Both the position numbers and the translations under genes were made by a program. The notes under the pieces were generated by a model. It worked only from the letters and a program-made list of their open reading frames with translations. It was not told where the DNA came from and made no database searches. Below, piece by piece: positions 8,369 through 15,330 of a stretch of 64,000 nucleotides of DNA. Source of the stretch: Enorma massiliensis phI (GTDB lineage Bacteria; Actinomycetota; Coriobacteriia; Coriobacteriales; Coriobacteriaceae); assembly GCF_000311845.1 (NCBI RefSeq), contig NZ_HE978574.1, forward strand, positions 300,737 to 364,736. Reading direction: 5' to 3'. Numbering within the stretch: position 1 is the first letter of the stretch; each line of letters opens with the position of its first letter.

Positions 8369-9334
8369 CTAACCGCCCAACTGCTCATAGCGTTGTATCG
8401 ATGGCATGAGCGTTGCGTAGAGCACTCGACGTCGAGCCTCGTAGGTAGCGCTGCGTAACCTTATGCGTTTTCCAAGGGAGTGTGCGATGTTGAGCATGAG
8501 CTTCTCGCAAAGATGCTCCTGCGCAAGATCCTCGTACCAGATATTGAGCAGCGTGATGCCCGTGCCGGTGAGGCGATTCTGCCGGCGATCGTCGCGCGCC
8601 GTTCGTTCTATCGAATGTGCGCGCCGCCCCTTGTACTCCAGGCCCACTCTCTCCTTGTAAAAGAAAATGTCCACCCACTTTGGTCCATCGGCGGTCATAA
8701 TTCGCTGGTTCATTTTCACCCTACCGAGGTTCCATCCACCCATGCAGTGCGGAAGGCTTACCAGTAGGGCAGCAACGGTTTCCATGGGGGAGTGTGAACC
8801 GTCAGCGATAAGGCGGGCGAGCCGTCGAGCGCGCTTTGAACCGTTCATACCAGAGCAGCGTTCAAGAAAGGCGGATATCTTTTTCGCGCTCGTTATAGGG
8901 GCATCTGTACTGGTGTAGCTGTCCCAGGAATCTTCCGATACATCGAGAACGTAGGTACCGCAGAGCTCAAATCCGATTCGCAACAGCTCGATGTCGTCGA
9001 TATCGCGGGAAGCCGCAAGCTCAAGGAAGAGCAGCTCCGGGGTGACTACCAGCGTATCTTTGTTGAGAACGATGAGCGATCGTGCTGGAAGAGGATGGCG
9101 GTGCGTATGCCGAGCAACAAAGCGAGGGGCATGTCCGGTTTTGGTTTCACACAATACATGGCAAGGATGAGTCTTGATGCCGTATCGTTTCAGGTCGTCC
9201 TCAAGCATGGGGCGCGGAGGCACCGAGCAATCATTAAGCTTGGCGGTTCGTGGCTTATGCAGGATGTCCGGCGCGAGACGCCCACTTGCGCGGTATAGCT
9301 CAAGGGCCGATATGTTGCAAAAGCACTTCCTCAT
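8369..9334 (-). CDS. AbiEi-like protein with a C-terminal PD-(D/E)XK-type segment
   Basis: 321 residues, cytoplasmic, function unknown. The middle (LIVLNKDTLVVTPELLFLELA) looks like the AbiEi/DUF559 protein group common in gut Actinomycetota. Near the C-terminus, KWVDIFFYKERVGLEYKG fits the D...ExK spacing of the restriction-endonuclease fold, followed by a conserved helix with RRQNRL. A second gene of this general type lies at 28839. AbiEi proteins are antitoxins of type IV toxin-antitoxin pairs, but no AbiEii toxin gene is beside it. It has a weak ribosome binding site. Confidence 0.6.
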   Translation of the reverse strand: MRKCFCNISALELYRASGRLAPDILHKPRTAKLNDCSVPPRPMLEDDLKRYGIKTHPCHVLCETKTGHAPRFVARHTHRHPLPARSLIVLNKDTLVVTPELLFLELAASRDIDDIELLRIGFELCGTYVLDVSEDSWDSYTSTDAPITSAKKISAFLERCSGMNGSKRARRLARLIADGSHSPMETVAALLVSLPHCMGGWNLGRVKMNQRIMTADGPKWVDIFFYKERVGLEYKGRRAHSIERTARDDRRQNRLTGTGITLLNIWYEDLAQEHLCEKLMLNIAHSLGKRIRLRSATYEARRRVLYATLMPSIQRYEQLGG

Positions 9335-9638
9335 AGGCTAAGCATAGACGTGCTGTCAGTCGTTTTACGTGAGCTGGTAAATACGAACCAGTCGAAATCC
9401 TGGTAAAGCTGACAAAGCACTAAACGGGTATGTCGTTCGATGCGTTTTTGTGAGCATGCCCTTCACACATGAGGAAGTGAGGTGAAGAAAGTCATGTGGT
9501 CCGCTGGTAACTACCATTGCGGGATCTTTTCGGGCCATCAGAATGGATCGGCCGGACAGGGGATGCTAAATGAGGGTCGGGGTCCTGACAAGTGAAAACA
9601 GCGCCTTGCTGGTGAGATGGACTATAGATTATGGCGGG

Positions 9639-9837
9639 TTTGGCCAAATAGATACGAATGGTGGTAATTCCAGATAAAGTTTAAGGCGCGGTTGGTTTGG
9701 TGGAGTTGCCGTTGCGCGCAGCCAGCTGATTTTTCCGGGGGTAAGCGGCGAAATATGCTCAATATAAGGAAGCTCGACGCTTCTACAGAACCTTGCAGGA
9801 GGTAGCGAATTCCACCAATCGTATCTAATTGGCCAAA
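9639..9837. repeat. Long inverted repeat K (199 bp)
   Basis: The left arm starts TTTGGCCAAATAGATACGAA at 9639 and the right arm ends TACGATTGG-type sequence's complement at 9837. About 30 bases pair with a few mismatches, leaving roughly 140 bases between. The ends are TTTGGCC and GGCCAAA. No obvious target duplication is seen. It directly precedes a truncated reading frame. Confidence 0.75.
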
Positions 9838-9945
9838 GCAGTTAAAAGATGGCAAAAGTTGGCCAAGTATTATATCCAGGAGGTGCTTGCGGCCGGAATG
9901 TACGGGGAATTGATCGTCGCGGTGCCGAATAGCTCGGGGGTTTAA
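9829..9945 (+). pseudogene. Possible 3' fragment of an interrupted gene
   Basis: A 38-codon frame opens inside the right arm of repeat K and ends at TAA 9943-9945, immediately at a terminator hairpin. Its sequence (KYYIQEVLAAGMYGELIVAV) looks like a genuine protein C-terminus, but there is no good start. It may be the tail of a gene broken by the repeat. I could not recognise a family. Confidence 0.3.
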
Positions 9946-9975
9946 CTACATAACCCCCGTTTCAAATTTTGAAAT
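9935..9975 (+). terminator. Hairpin terminator
   Basis: Perfect stem CGGGGGTT (9935-9942) and AACCCCCG (9952-9959), followed by the T-rich run TTTCAAATTTT. It closes the truncated frame at 9829-9945 and lies about 200 bases before htpG. Confidence 0.7.
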
Positions 9976-10176
9976 GATTGTTAGCTCGATTACTAGATAG
10001 TTCCATCCGGGTTGGAATTATCACGAGGAAATAACGTGAGCAGTGCATATATGAGCACAATAGGGATATAAAATCTAAGTCTCAACATGTTAGGTTTGTT
10101 GAGTGCTGTACGACCTGCTACTTAGTACGTGCCGCGCGCTCAACAAGCATCCACAGGGAGGAAGGGAACGCAGCGC

Positions 10177-12210
10177 ATGCGCAAGTTCAAAACAGAGAGC
10201 AAGAAGCTCCTTGATCTCATGATCAACTCGATTTACACCAACAAGGAGATCTTCCTGCGCGAGCTCATCTCTAACGCGTCGGATGCGGTCGACAAGCTCA
10301 ATTTCAAGAGCCTTACAGACGATAGCATGAAGGTCGACCAGGACGATCTTTCGATCCGTGTGAGTTTTGACCGCGATGCGCGTACCATTACCGTTTCGGA
10401 TAATGGTATCGGTATGACGGCCGATGAGCTTGAGAAGAACCTGGGTACCATCGCCCATTCTGGCAGCCAGGAGTTCAAGACCGAGAACGCCGAGAGCCAG
10501 GGCGACGCGGTCGATATCATCGGTCAGTTTGGTGTCGGTTTTTACTCTGCGTTCATGGTGGCCAAGCGCGTTCAGGTTGTGAGCCGCGCGTATGGCGAGG
10601 ATGCGGCGAACGTATGGGAGTCCGATGGCCTCGAGGGCTATACCATCGAGCCCGGCGAGCGCGCGGGCCACGGCACCGATGTGATTCTTACGCTCCGCGA
10701 CAATGAACCCGGCAAGGACGGCGAACCCGGCGAGAACTATGACCGCTACCTGAGCGAATGGGCCCTCAAGGACCTTATCACGCGCTATAGCAACTACGTG
10801 CGCTATCCGATTCAGATGATGGTAACCAAGAGCCGCCAGAAGCCCAAGCCGGAAGATGCAGGCGACGATTACCAGCCCGAGTACGAGGACTATCAGGAGC
10901 TCGAGACTATCAACTCCATGACGCCGATCTGGAAAAAGCGCGCCTCGGATGTGGAGCAGAGGGATTACAACGAGTTCTACAAGAGCACGTTCCACGACTT
11001 CGAGGACCCGGCGCGCACCATCAGCTTCCATGCCGAGGGCGCGCTCGAGTACGACGCATTGCTGTTTGTTCCCGGCCGCGCGCCGTTCGACCTGTACAGC
11101 AAGGATTACGAGAAGGGCCTGGCGCTTTATAGCTCCAACGTCATGATCATGGAGAAGTGCGCCGACCTGCTGCCGGACTACTACAACTTCGTTCGTGGCG
11201 TTGTGGATTCCGAAGACGTCTCGCTCAACATCAGCCGCGAGACCCTGCAGCATGACCGCCAGCTTCACGCCATCGCGCGGCGCATCGAGAAAAAGATTAC
11301 GGATGACCTCTGCGACATGCGAGACAACGATCGCGAGGCGTATGAGAAGTTCTTTGAGAATTTTGGCCGTGGCCTCAAGTTTGGCATTTACAACACGTAC
11401 GGCGGCAAGGCGGACGAGCTTGGTGATCTGCTGCTCTTCTGGAGCGCTAAAGAGCAGAAGATGGTCACGCTCCGCGAGTACGCCGAGGCCATGCCCGAGG
11501 GGCAGAAGGCCGTCTATTATGCTGCCGGCGACGACCGCGAGCGCCTGAGCAAGATGCCCGTGGTGACGGGCGTGCTCGCGCGCGGCTACGACGTGCTGCT
11601 GTGCACGCAGGGCGTTGACGAGTTTACCTTCCAGGCTATGCGCGAGTACGTGGCGCGCGACATGCCCAAGATCTATGAGGACGACGCTGCGCGTGAGGCG
11701 GCCGAGAAGGCTCAGGCCGACGGCGCGGAGCCCGAGACCGAGGATCGCCACCTGGAGCTCAAGAACGTGGCGACGGGCGACCTCGATTTGGCGAGCGAGG
11801 ACGAGAAGAAGGAGGCCGAGGAGGCTACCAAGGAGCACAGCGACCTCTTCGATGCGATGAAGGAGGCGCTTGGCGACAAGGTGGAGAAGGTTGCGGTCTC
11901 GTCACGTTTGGTGGGAGAGGGCGAAGCTCCCGCGTGCATCACGACCGAAGGCCCGCTTTCGCTCGAGATGGAGAAGGTCCTCAAGCGCGGTCCCGAGGGC
12001 GAGGCCGAGGGCCTGCCCAAGACCCAGCGTGTACTGGAGCTCAATGCAAAGCATCCGGTGTTTACCAAGCTTGCAGCCGCGCAAGATGCGGGCGATTCTG
12101 AGAAGATCGCGCTGTATGCCGGCCTGCTCTACGACCAGGCGTTGCTTGTAGAGGGCATTCTGCCTGAGGATCCGGTGGCGTTCTCGCAGCGCGTATGCGA
12201 GCTGATGTAG
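10177..12210 (+). CDS. htpG: Molecular chaperone HtpG (Hsp90)
   Basis: 677-residue bacterial Hsp90, an ATP-dependent cytosolic chaperone dimer. The N-terminal GHKL ATPase domain shows ELISNASDAVDKL, DNGIGMT and GQFGVGFYSAFMVA; the middle domain shows NISRETLQH and the WSAKEQKMVTLREY region; the C-terminal dimerisation domain follows. Acidic inserts at about 525-560 make it longer than the roughly 625-residue Escherichia coli protein. I start at the ATG at 10177 with AGGGAGGAAGGGA upstream. It is monocistronic and closed by a strong terminator. Confidence 0.96.
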   Translation: MRKFKTESKKLLDLMINSIYTNKEIFLRELISNASDAVDKLNFKSLTDDSMKVDQDDLSIRVSFDRDARTITVSDNGIGMTADELEKNLGTIAHSGSQEFKTENAESQGDAVDIIGQFGVGFYSAFMVAKRVQVVSRAYGEDAANVWESDGLEGYTIEPGERAGHGTDVILTLRDNEPGKDGEPGENYDRYLSEWALKDLITRYSNYVRYPIQMMVTKSRQKPKPEDAGDDYQPEYEDYQELETINSMTPIWKKRASDVEQRDYNEFYKSTFHDFEDPARTISFHAEGALEYDALLFVPGRAPFDLYSKDYEKGLALYSSNVMIMEKCADLLPDYYNFVRGVVDSEDVSLNISRETLQHDRQLHAIARRIEKKITDDLCDMRDNDREAYEKFFENFGRGLKFGIYNTYGGKADELGDLLLFWSAKEQKMVTLREYAEAMPEGQKAVYYAAGDDRERLSKMPVVTGVLARGYDVLLCTQGVDEFTFQAMREYVARDMPKIYEDDAAREAAEKAQADGAEPETEDRHLELKNVATGDLDLASEDEKKEAEEATKEHSDLFDAMKEALGDKVEKVAVSSRLVGEGEAPACITTEGPLSLEMEKVLKRGPEGEAEGLPKTQRVLELNAKHPVFTKLAAAQDAGDSEKIALYAGLLYDQALLVEGILPEDPVAFSQRVCELM

Positions 12211-12306
12211 GCCGCGACTGCTCGGCTTGCGATTGCTCGAAGGTTGCTGAGGCTTGGGCTGCGGAAGCTTGTTACCGTGGTCACCTCCTTGGCACATTCA
12301 GTTTTG

Positions 12307-12334
12307 AAGAAGGCCCCTGCGGGGGCCTTCTTTT
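12307..12334 (+). terminator. Rho-independent terminator after htpG
   Basis: GAAGGCCCC and GGGGCCTTC pair around a short loop and are followed by TTTT. It lies about 100 bases after the htpG stop. Confidence 0.88.
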
Positions 12335-12391
12335 GTGAAGCGGCATCGGGGAAGGGGGCGGTTACTCGCTGTCTTGCGGTGCTAGCCCATT

Positions 12392-12458
12392 AGATATTCC
12401 CAAAAGCGGAGCGAGCGCATAGCTAGGCCGTGCGCTCGCTCCGCTTTTGGGAATATCT
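12392..12458. repeat. Long inverted repeat, family G copy 1
   Basis: Perfect 28-base arms at 12392-12419 and 12431-12458 around an 11-base spacer. The outer end is AGATATTCCCAAAAGCGGAG. It shares the outer TTGGGAATATCTTTT end with the element at 53141. It lies downstream of the htpG terminator. Confidence 0.88.
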
Positions 12459-12918
12459 TTTGCAGCCGCTCGGTGTGTCGAAGGCCATGCGCTACGCGCG
12501 AAGGGTCGCTGCGTGCCCAAGTGGTTCGGTGCTTAGGTTTTGAAGTGCTGCTTGCCAGCTATGGCGCAAATTATCGCATTGGTTGGGAGAGCGCCGAGCA
12601 TCTGACCGAATGGCTGGCATGAAAGAAGGCTTAGGAGCATTCATGCGGGTGGTGGAGCCGAGGAGGCCGGATCCTGGTGTCGGGGGGAAGGAATAGGGGT
12701 TCGCATGTCGGGTTGAGGCCCTGAGTTCCATGCGTGCTGCGTCTTTGGAAGAATGCATGCACGGCCTCCTCGTTCATCCACCGGTACGGGTGCATCCGTG
12801 TGCTGCTCTTGGATGCACAGCCCCATTATGTCCGCAAGGCGCAAGACAGTTACTTATGACATGCCTAAGAATCGCTTACATAAGCGTGGAGGCCCAATGC
12901 ACGGCAGAAACAGACGAA
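12459..12918. other. Gap with no gene recognised
   Basis: 460 bases between the inverted repeat and the 3' end of the Nudix-Vsr gene. Short frames exist on both strands, but none has a ribosome binding site with a protein-like sequence. Confidence 0.5.
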
Positions 12919-13767
12919 TCACCTGCGCGTTTTTGGTGCATGCTCGTTTATAGTCGCGATGACGCGGGCCATGGTTTCGTCAATTTTGTCGCGTTTGAGT
13001 TCGCATTCCCAAATAGTGATGGGCGTCCAGCCGAGTTCTTTCAGCTCGGTGATCGCACGGGCATCGCGCTCGACGTTGCGGCGAAACTTTGCCTCCCAGA
13101 ACTCGGTATTGCGCTTTGGAGTCGAAGGATTGCAGTGCGGGCATCGGTGCCAGAAGCATCCGTTCACAAAGATGGCGATTTTGCGTCCGGGAAACGCGAT
13201 GTCCGGCCTGCCTGGAGCCTTCTTCCACTGAAGGCGATAGCCGGTAAGGCCAGCGGCTCGCAGGCGCTGGCGCACGAGCAGTTCGGGTTTGGTGTTTTGC
13301 CGCTTGTTTCCTTGCATGGAATGGCGGCTGTCGTGGCGGCGCTTGGCGAGGGCAGCAAGGTCTTCGTCGCTTGATGTCCGCGAGAGCGTATTGACGAGCT
13401 CTACATCTGCGGGCATCCACGAGAGGGTGGCGAGAGAGCGGCGCTCGATCCAGCGTATTTCGAGTTGGCGATCGCTCTTCTGGGGTTCGCCCTCTTCGAT
13501 GCGGCACGAATAGCATTCCATCGAGAGGTGAAAATCCGGGTAGTCGTATTCGACGGTGTAGATGTCGCGGAGGCCGGTCACGCGGATGTTGAGCTCCTCG
13601 GCAAGTTCGCGCCGGCATGCGTCTTCGGCCGTCTCTCCGCGTTCCACCTTGCCGCCAGGGAATTCCCAGAGGCCCGACATCTCTCCGTAGCCGCGTCGAA
13701 CGGCGAGCACGCGGTTGCTGTCGCCGTTTTCATGGATGATTCCCGCTGCCACACGGACTGTTTTCAT
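12919..13767 (-). CDS. Fusion of a MutT-like Nudix hydrolase and a Vsr-type mismatch endonuclease
   Basis: 282 residues. Positions 1-130 are a Nudix hydrolase: the box runs from G39 (GGKVERGETAEDACRREL), with E45, R53, E54, E57 and E58 in place and the usual late Gly replaced by Asn60. This family includes enzymes that destroy oxidised dNTPs such as 8-oxo-dGTP. Positions 150-282 match very-short-patch repair endonuclease: NTKPELLVRQ, GRPDIAF (Asp189), NGCFWHRCPHC (Cys204, His207) and TIWECEL (Cys255), the catalytic and zinc sites of Vsr. The ATG at 13767 follows GGGAG. No cytosine methylase gene is in the window. The fusion is read directly from one frame. Confidence 0.88.
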   Translation of the reverse strand: MKTVRVAAGIIHENGDSNRVLAVRRGYGEMSGLWEFPGGKVERGETAEDACRRELAEELNIRVTGLRDIYTVEYDYPDFHLSMECYSCRIEEGEPQKSDRQLEIRWIERRSLATLSWMPADVELVNTLSRTSSDEDLAALAKRRHDSRHSMQGNKRQNTKPELLVRQRLRAAGLTGYRLQWKKAPGRPDIAFPGRKIAIFVNGCFWHRCPHCNPSTPKRNTEFWEAKFRRNVERDARAITELKELGWTPITIWECELKRDKIDETMARVIATINEHAPKTRR

Positions 13768-13854
13768 GCAACGTACTCCCAGCTTGACTTTGGTTCTCAC
13801 CGTATTGTACGCATCTTGGGCGGCCCTCGCCGATTTACCATGACGGTTGTGGGC

Positions 13855-13942
13855 GCGGAAAGCCGGCGGGGGCGAGTCGCCGCGACTGCGAGTGCGGAAA
13901 GCCGGCGGGGGTGCCGAGGCGTTTAAGAAAAGCCGGCGGAGC
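13855..13942. repeat. Direct repeats of GCGGAAAGCCGGCGGGGG
   Basis: Two near-identical copies start at 13855 and 13894, with a weaker third near 13926, upstream of the small membrane-protein gene. Their role is unknown. Confidence 0.6.
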
Positions 13943-14001
13943 GGGGGCCCGCGCGCCTCGAAACCAGGTACAACCTCAGCCTTAAGCCTTCCTTCACCCT
14001 A

Positions 14002-14030
14002 CCTTACAAAACTGCAATCCGCCTGTAAGG
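14002..14030. promoter_or_regulatory. Candidate operator upstream of the small membrane protein and ABC exporter
   Basis: CCTTACA (14002-14008) and TGTAAGG (14024-14030) form a 7-base inverted repeat 58 bases before the start at 14088. BceR-type regulators bind TNACA/TGTAA half-sites, though usually with closer spacing, so this is only a candidate for control of the BceAB-like locus. Confidence 0.35.
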
Positions 14031-14087
14031 CAAATCGATGGCACCTCGAAGGCCATCTTGCGAGGATAGCATCAGGAGGTGGTCCCG

Positions 14088-14282
14088 ATGAAAACCACGA
14101 ACGTAAACGCAACTGATCGCAAGCTTGCCTACGCGAGCCCCTATGATGTCGAGCCTGCGCATGAGGTGCATAACCCCGTGGTCAGGGCGGGCATGTCGGT
14201 GGTTGAGATGGTGGCATGGCTTGTGGTCATGGCGGCGCTCTCCATTGGCATGATCGTGCTCTTGTGGAGCGTCTCCCGCTAG
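14088..14282 (+). CDS. Small single-pass membrane protein
   Basis: 64 residues, with a strong ribosome binding site (AGGAGGTG) and the ATG at 14088. The first 35 residues are polar; a membrane helix runs from about 38 to 60 (SVVEMVAWLVVMAALSIGMI). No family recognised. It lies about 225 bases upstream of a BceAB-like exporter on the same strand and could be an accessory subunit. It is one of three small membrane proteins beside ABC genes in this window. Confidence 0.7.
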   Translation: MKTTNVNATDRKLAYASPYDVEPAHEVHNPVVRAGMSVVEMVAWLVVMAALSIGMIVLLWSVSR

Positions 14283-14284
14283 CA

Positions 14285-14351
14285 GTGGTTCGCGCGCACC
14301 GGGTGTTGGCGTTTCACATGTGGTTCGCAGACACCAGGTGCCAGCGTTTCA
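14285..14351. repeat. Family F repeat, copy 2: two 32-bp units
   Basis: Units 14285-14316 and 14320-14351 both start GTGGTTCGC and end GCGTTTCA, with a central ACACCGGGTGT-like palindrome. They begin two bases after the stop of the small membrane-protein gene. The same units recur at 62054-62162. Confidence 0.75.
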
Positions 14352-14508
14352 CGCGGAGGCGGCCGGAGGAGCTCGGTTGAGTCCTGTGGAGCATCTCCCC
14401 CCCCCTGGCTGGTGACGGTGCTGAAACGACTCGGCGCACCGTCGCCAGCATGGGAGCAAGGTCCGCTGCTAATGCCCCATAATGGAAGAATGACTGAAAG
14501 GAACGAAG

Positions 14509-15330
14509 ATGCCTGTACTTACCCAGCAAGCACGCCATGCGGCGGGCGCCGCCGGAGTCGCCGGCGCCCCCGTGCTCGACGTTCAGCATATTGAAAAGAT
14601 CTATGGTAGCCGCAGCAACGTGACGCATGCGCTGCGCGATGTCTCCTTTACCGTCAACCAGGGCGACTTCGTGGGCATCATGGGTGCATCCGGCTCGGGC
14701 AAGTCGACGTTGCTCAATTGCGTCTCTACCATCGATAAGGTTACGAGCGGCAGCGTGATCGTGAACGGCGAAGACGTCACGAGGCTCAAGAGCCAGCAGC
14801 TCACCAAGTTCCGCCGCGAGCAGCTGGGGTTCATTTTCCAGGATTCCAATCTTCTCGATACGCTTACCGCGCGAGAGAACATTGCCCTGCCGCTCACTAT
14901 CAGCCGCGTGCCTGCCAAAGAGACGCTCGCTCGCGTGACCGAGGTCGCCGGGCGCCTTGGCATCCGTGAGACGCTGGACAAGTACCCCTATCAGCTTTCG
15001 GGCGGCCAGCAGCAGCGCGTTGCCGCGGCACGCGCCCTGGTTACCAACCCGGCCATCATCATGGCCGACGAGCCCACGGGCGCGCTTGATTCCAAGAATG
15101 CGCGGCTTCTGCTCGAGAGCTTCGAGACCATGAACCGCACGTACCGGGCGACGGTGCTCATGGTCACGCACGACAGCTTCGCCGCGAGTTACACGCAGCG
15201 CGTGCTCTTCATTCGCGACGGGCGCATCTTCACCGAGCTTCGGCGCGGCGGGTCCACGCGCCAGGAGTTCTTCGACCGCATCATGGAGGTTGTGGCCATG
15301 ATGGGCGGGGAGGGATCCGATGCTCTGTAA
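14509..15330 (+). CDS. ABC exporter ATP-binding protein (BceA-like)
   Basis: 273-residue ATPase of a MacB/BceA-type exporter. Walker A GASGSGKST (59-67), Q loop FIFQDSNLL, signature LSGGQQQR, Walker [15 protein letters not shown] and the switch His in MVTHD are all present. An Ala-rich N-terminal leader of about 20 residues precedes the domain. The start ATG follows GAAAGGA. Its end overlaps the permease start by 11 bases, so the two are translationally coupled. BceAB systems remove peptide antibiotics such as bacitracin from their lipid targets; the substrate here is not known. Confidence 0.88.
   Translation: MPVLTQQARHAAGAAGVAGAPVLDVQHIEKIYGSRSNVTHALRDVSFTVNQGDFVGIMGASGSGKSTLLNCVSTIDKVTSGSVIVNGEDVTRLKSQQLTKFRREQLGFIFQDSNLLDTLTARENIALPLTISRVPAKETLARVTEVAGRLGIRETLDKYPYQLSGGQQQRVAAARALVTNPAIIMADEPTGALDSKNARLLLESFETMNRTYRATVLMVTHDSFAASYTQRVLFIRDGRIFTELRRGGSTRQEFFDRIMEVVAMMGGEGSDAL

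Larger units (their letters stand above)
9335..10176. other. A+T-richer gap upstream of htpG with remnant coding sequence
   Basis: These 842 bases look less G+C-rich than the neighbours. A 37-codon frame at 9482-9595 starts with GTG after GAGG and is Gly-rich (SGHQNGSAGQGM), but it is unproven. The stretch also holds a long inverted repeat (9639-9837), a protein-like 3' fragment (9829-9945) and a terminator hairpin (9935-9959). It may be a decayed insertion. Confidence 0.45.

Noticed and set aside
9639-9837. Insertion sequence
   Set aside because: Terminal inverted repeats are present but there is no transposase frame inside 199 bases and no visible target duplication, so only a MITE-like element can be claimed.
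10090-11838. A 582-residue minus-strand frame opposite htpG
   Set aside because: Shadow of htpG codon bias with no ribosome binding site or recognisable motif.
12492-12844. Small minus-strand genes between element G1 and the Nudix-Vsr gene
   Set aside because: Pro/Arg-rich frames without ribosome binding sites or similarity to known proteins.
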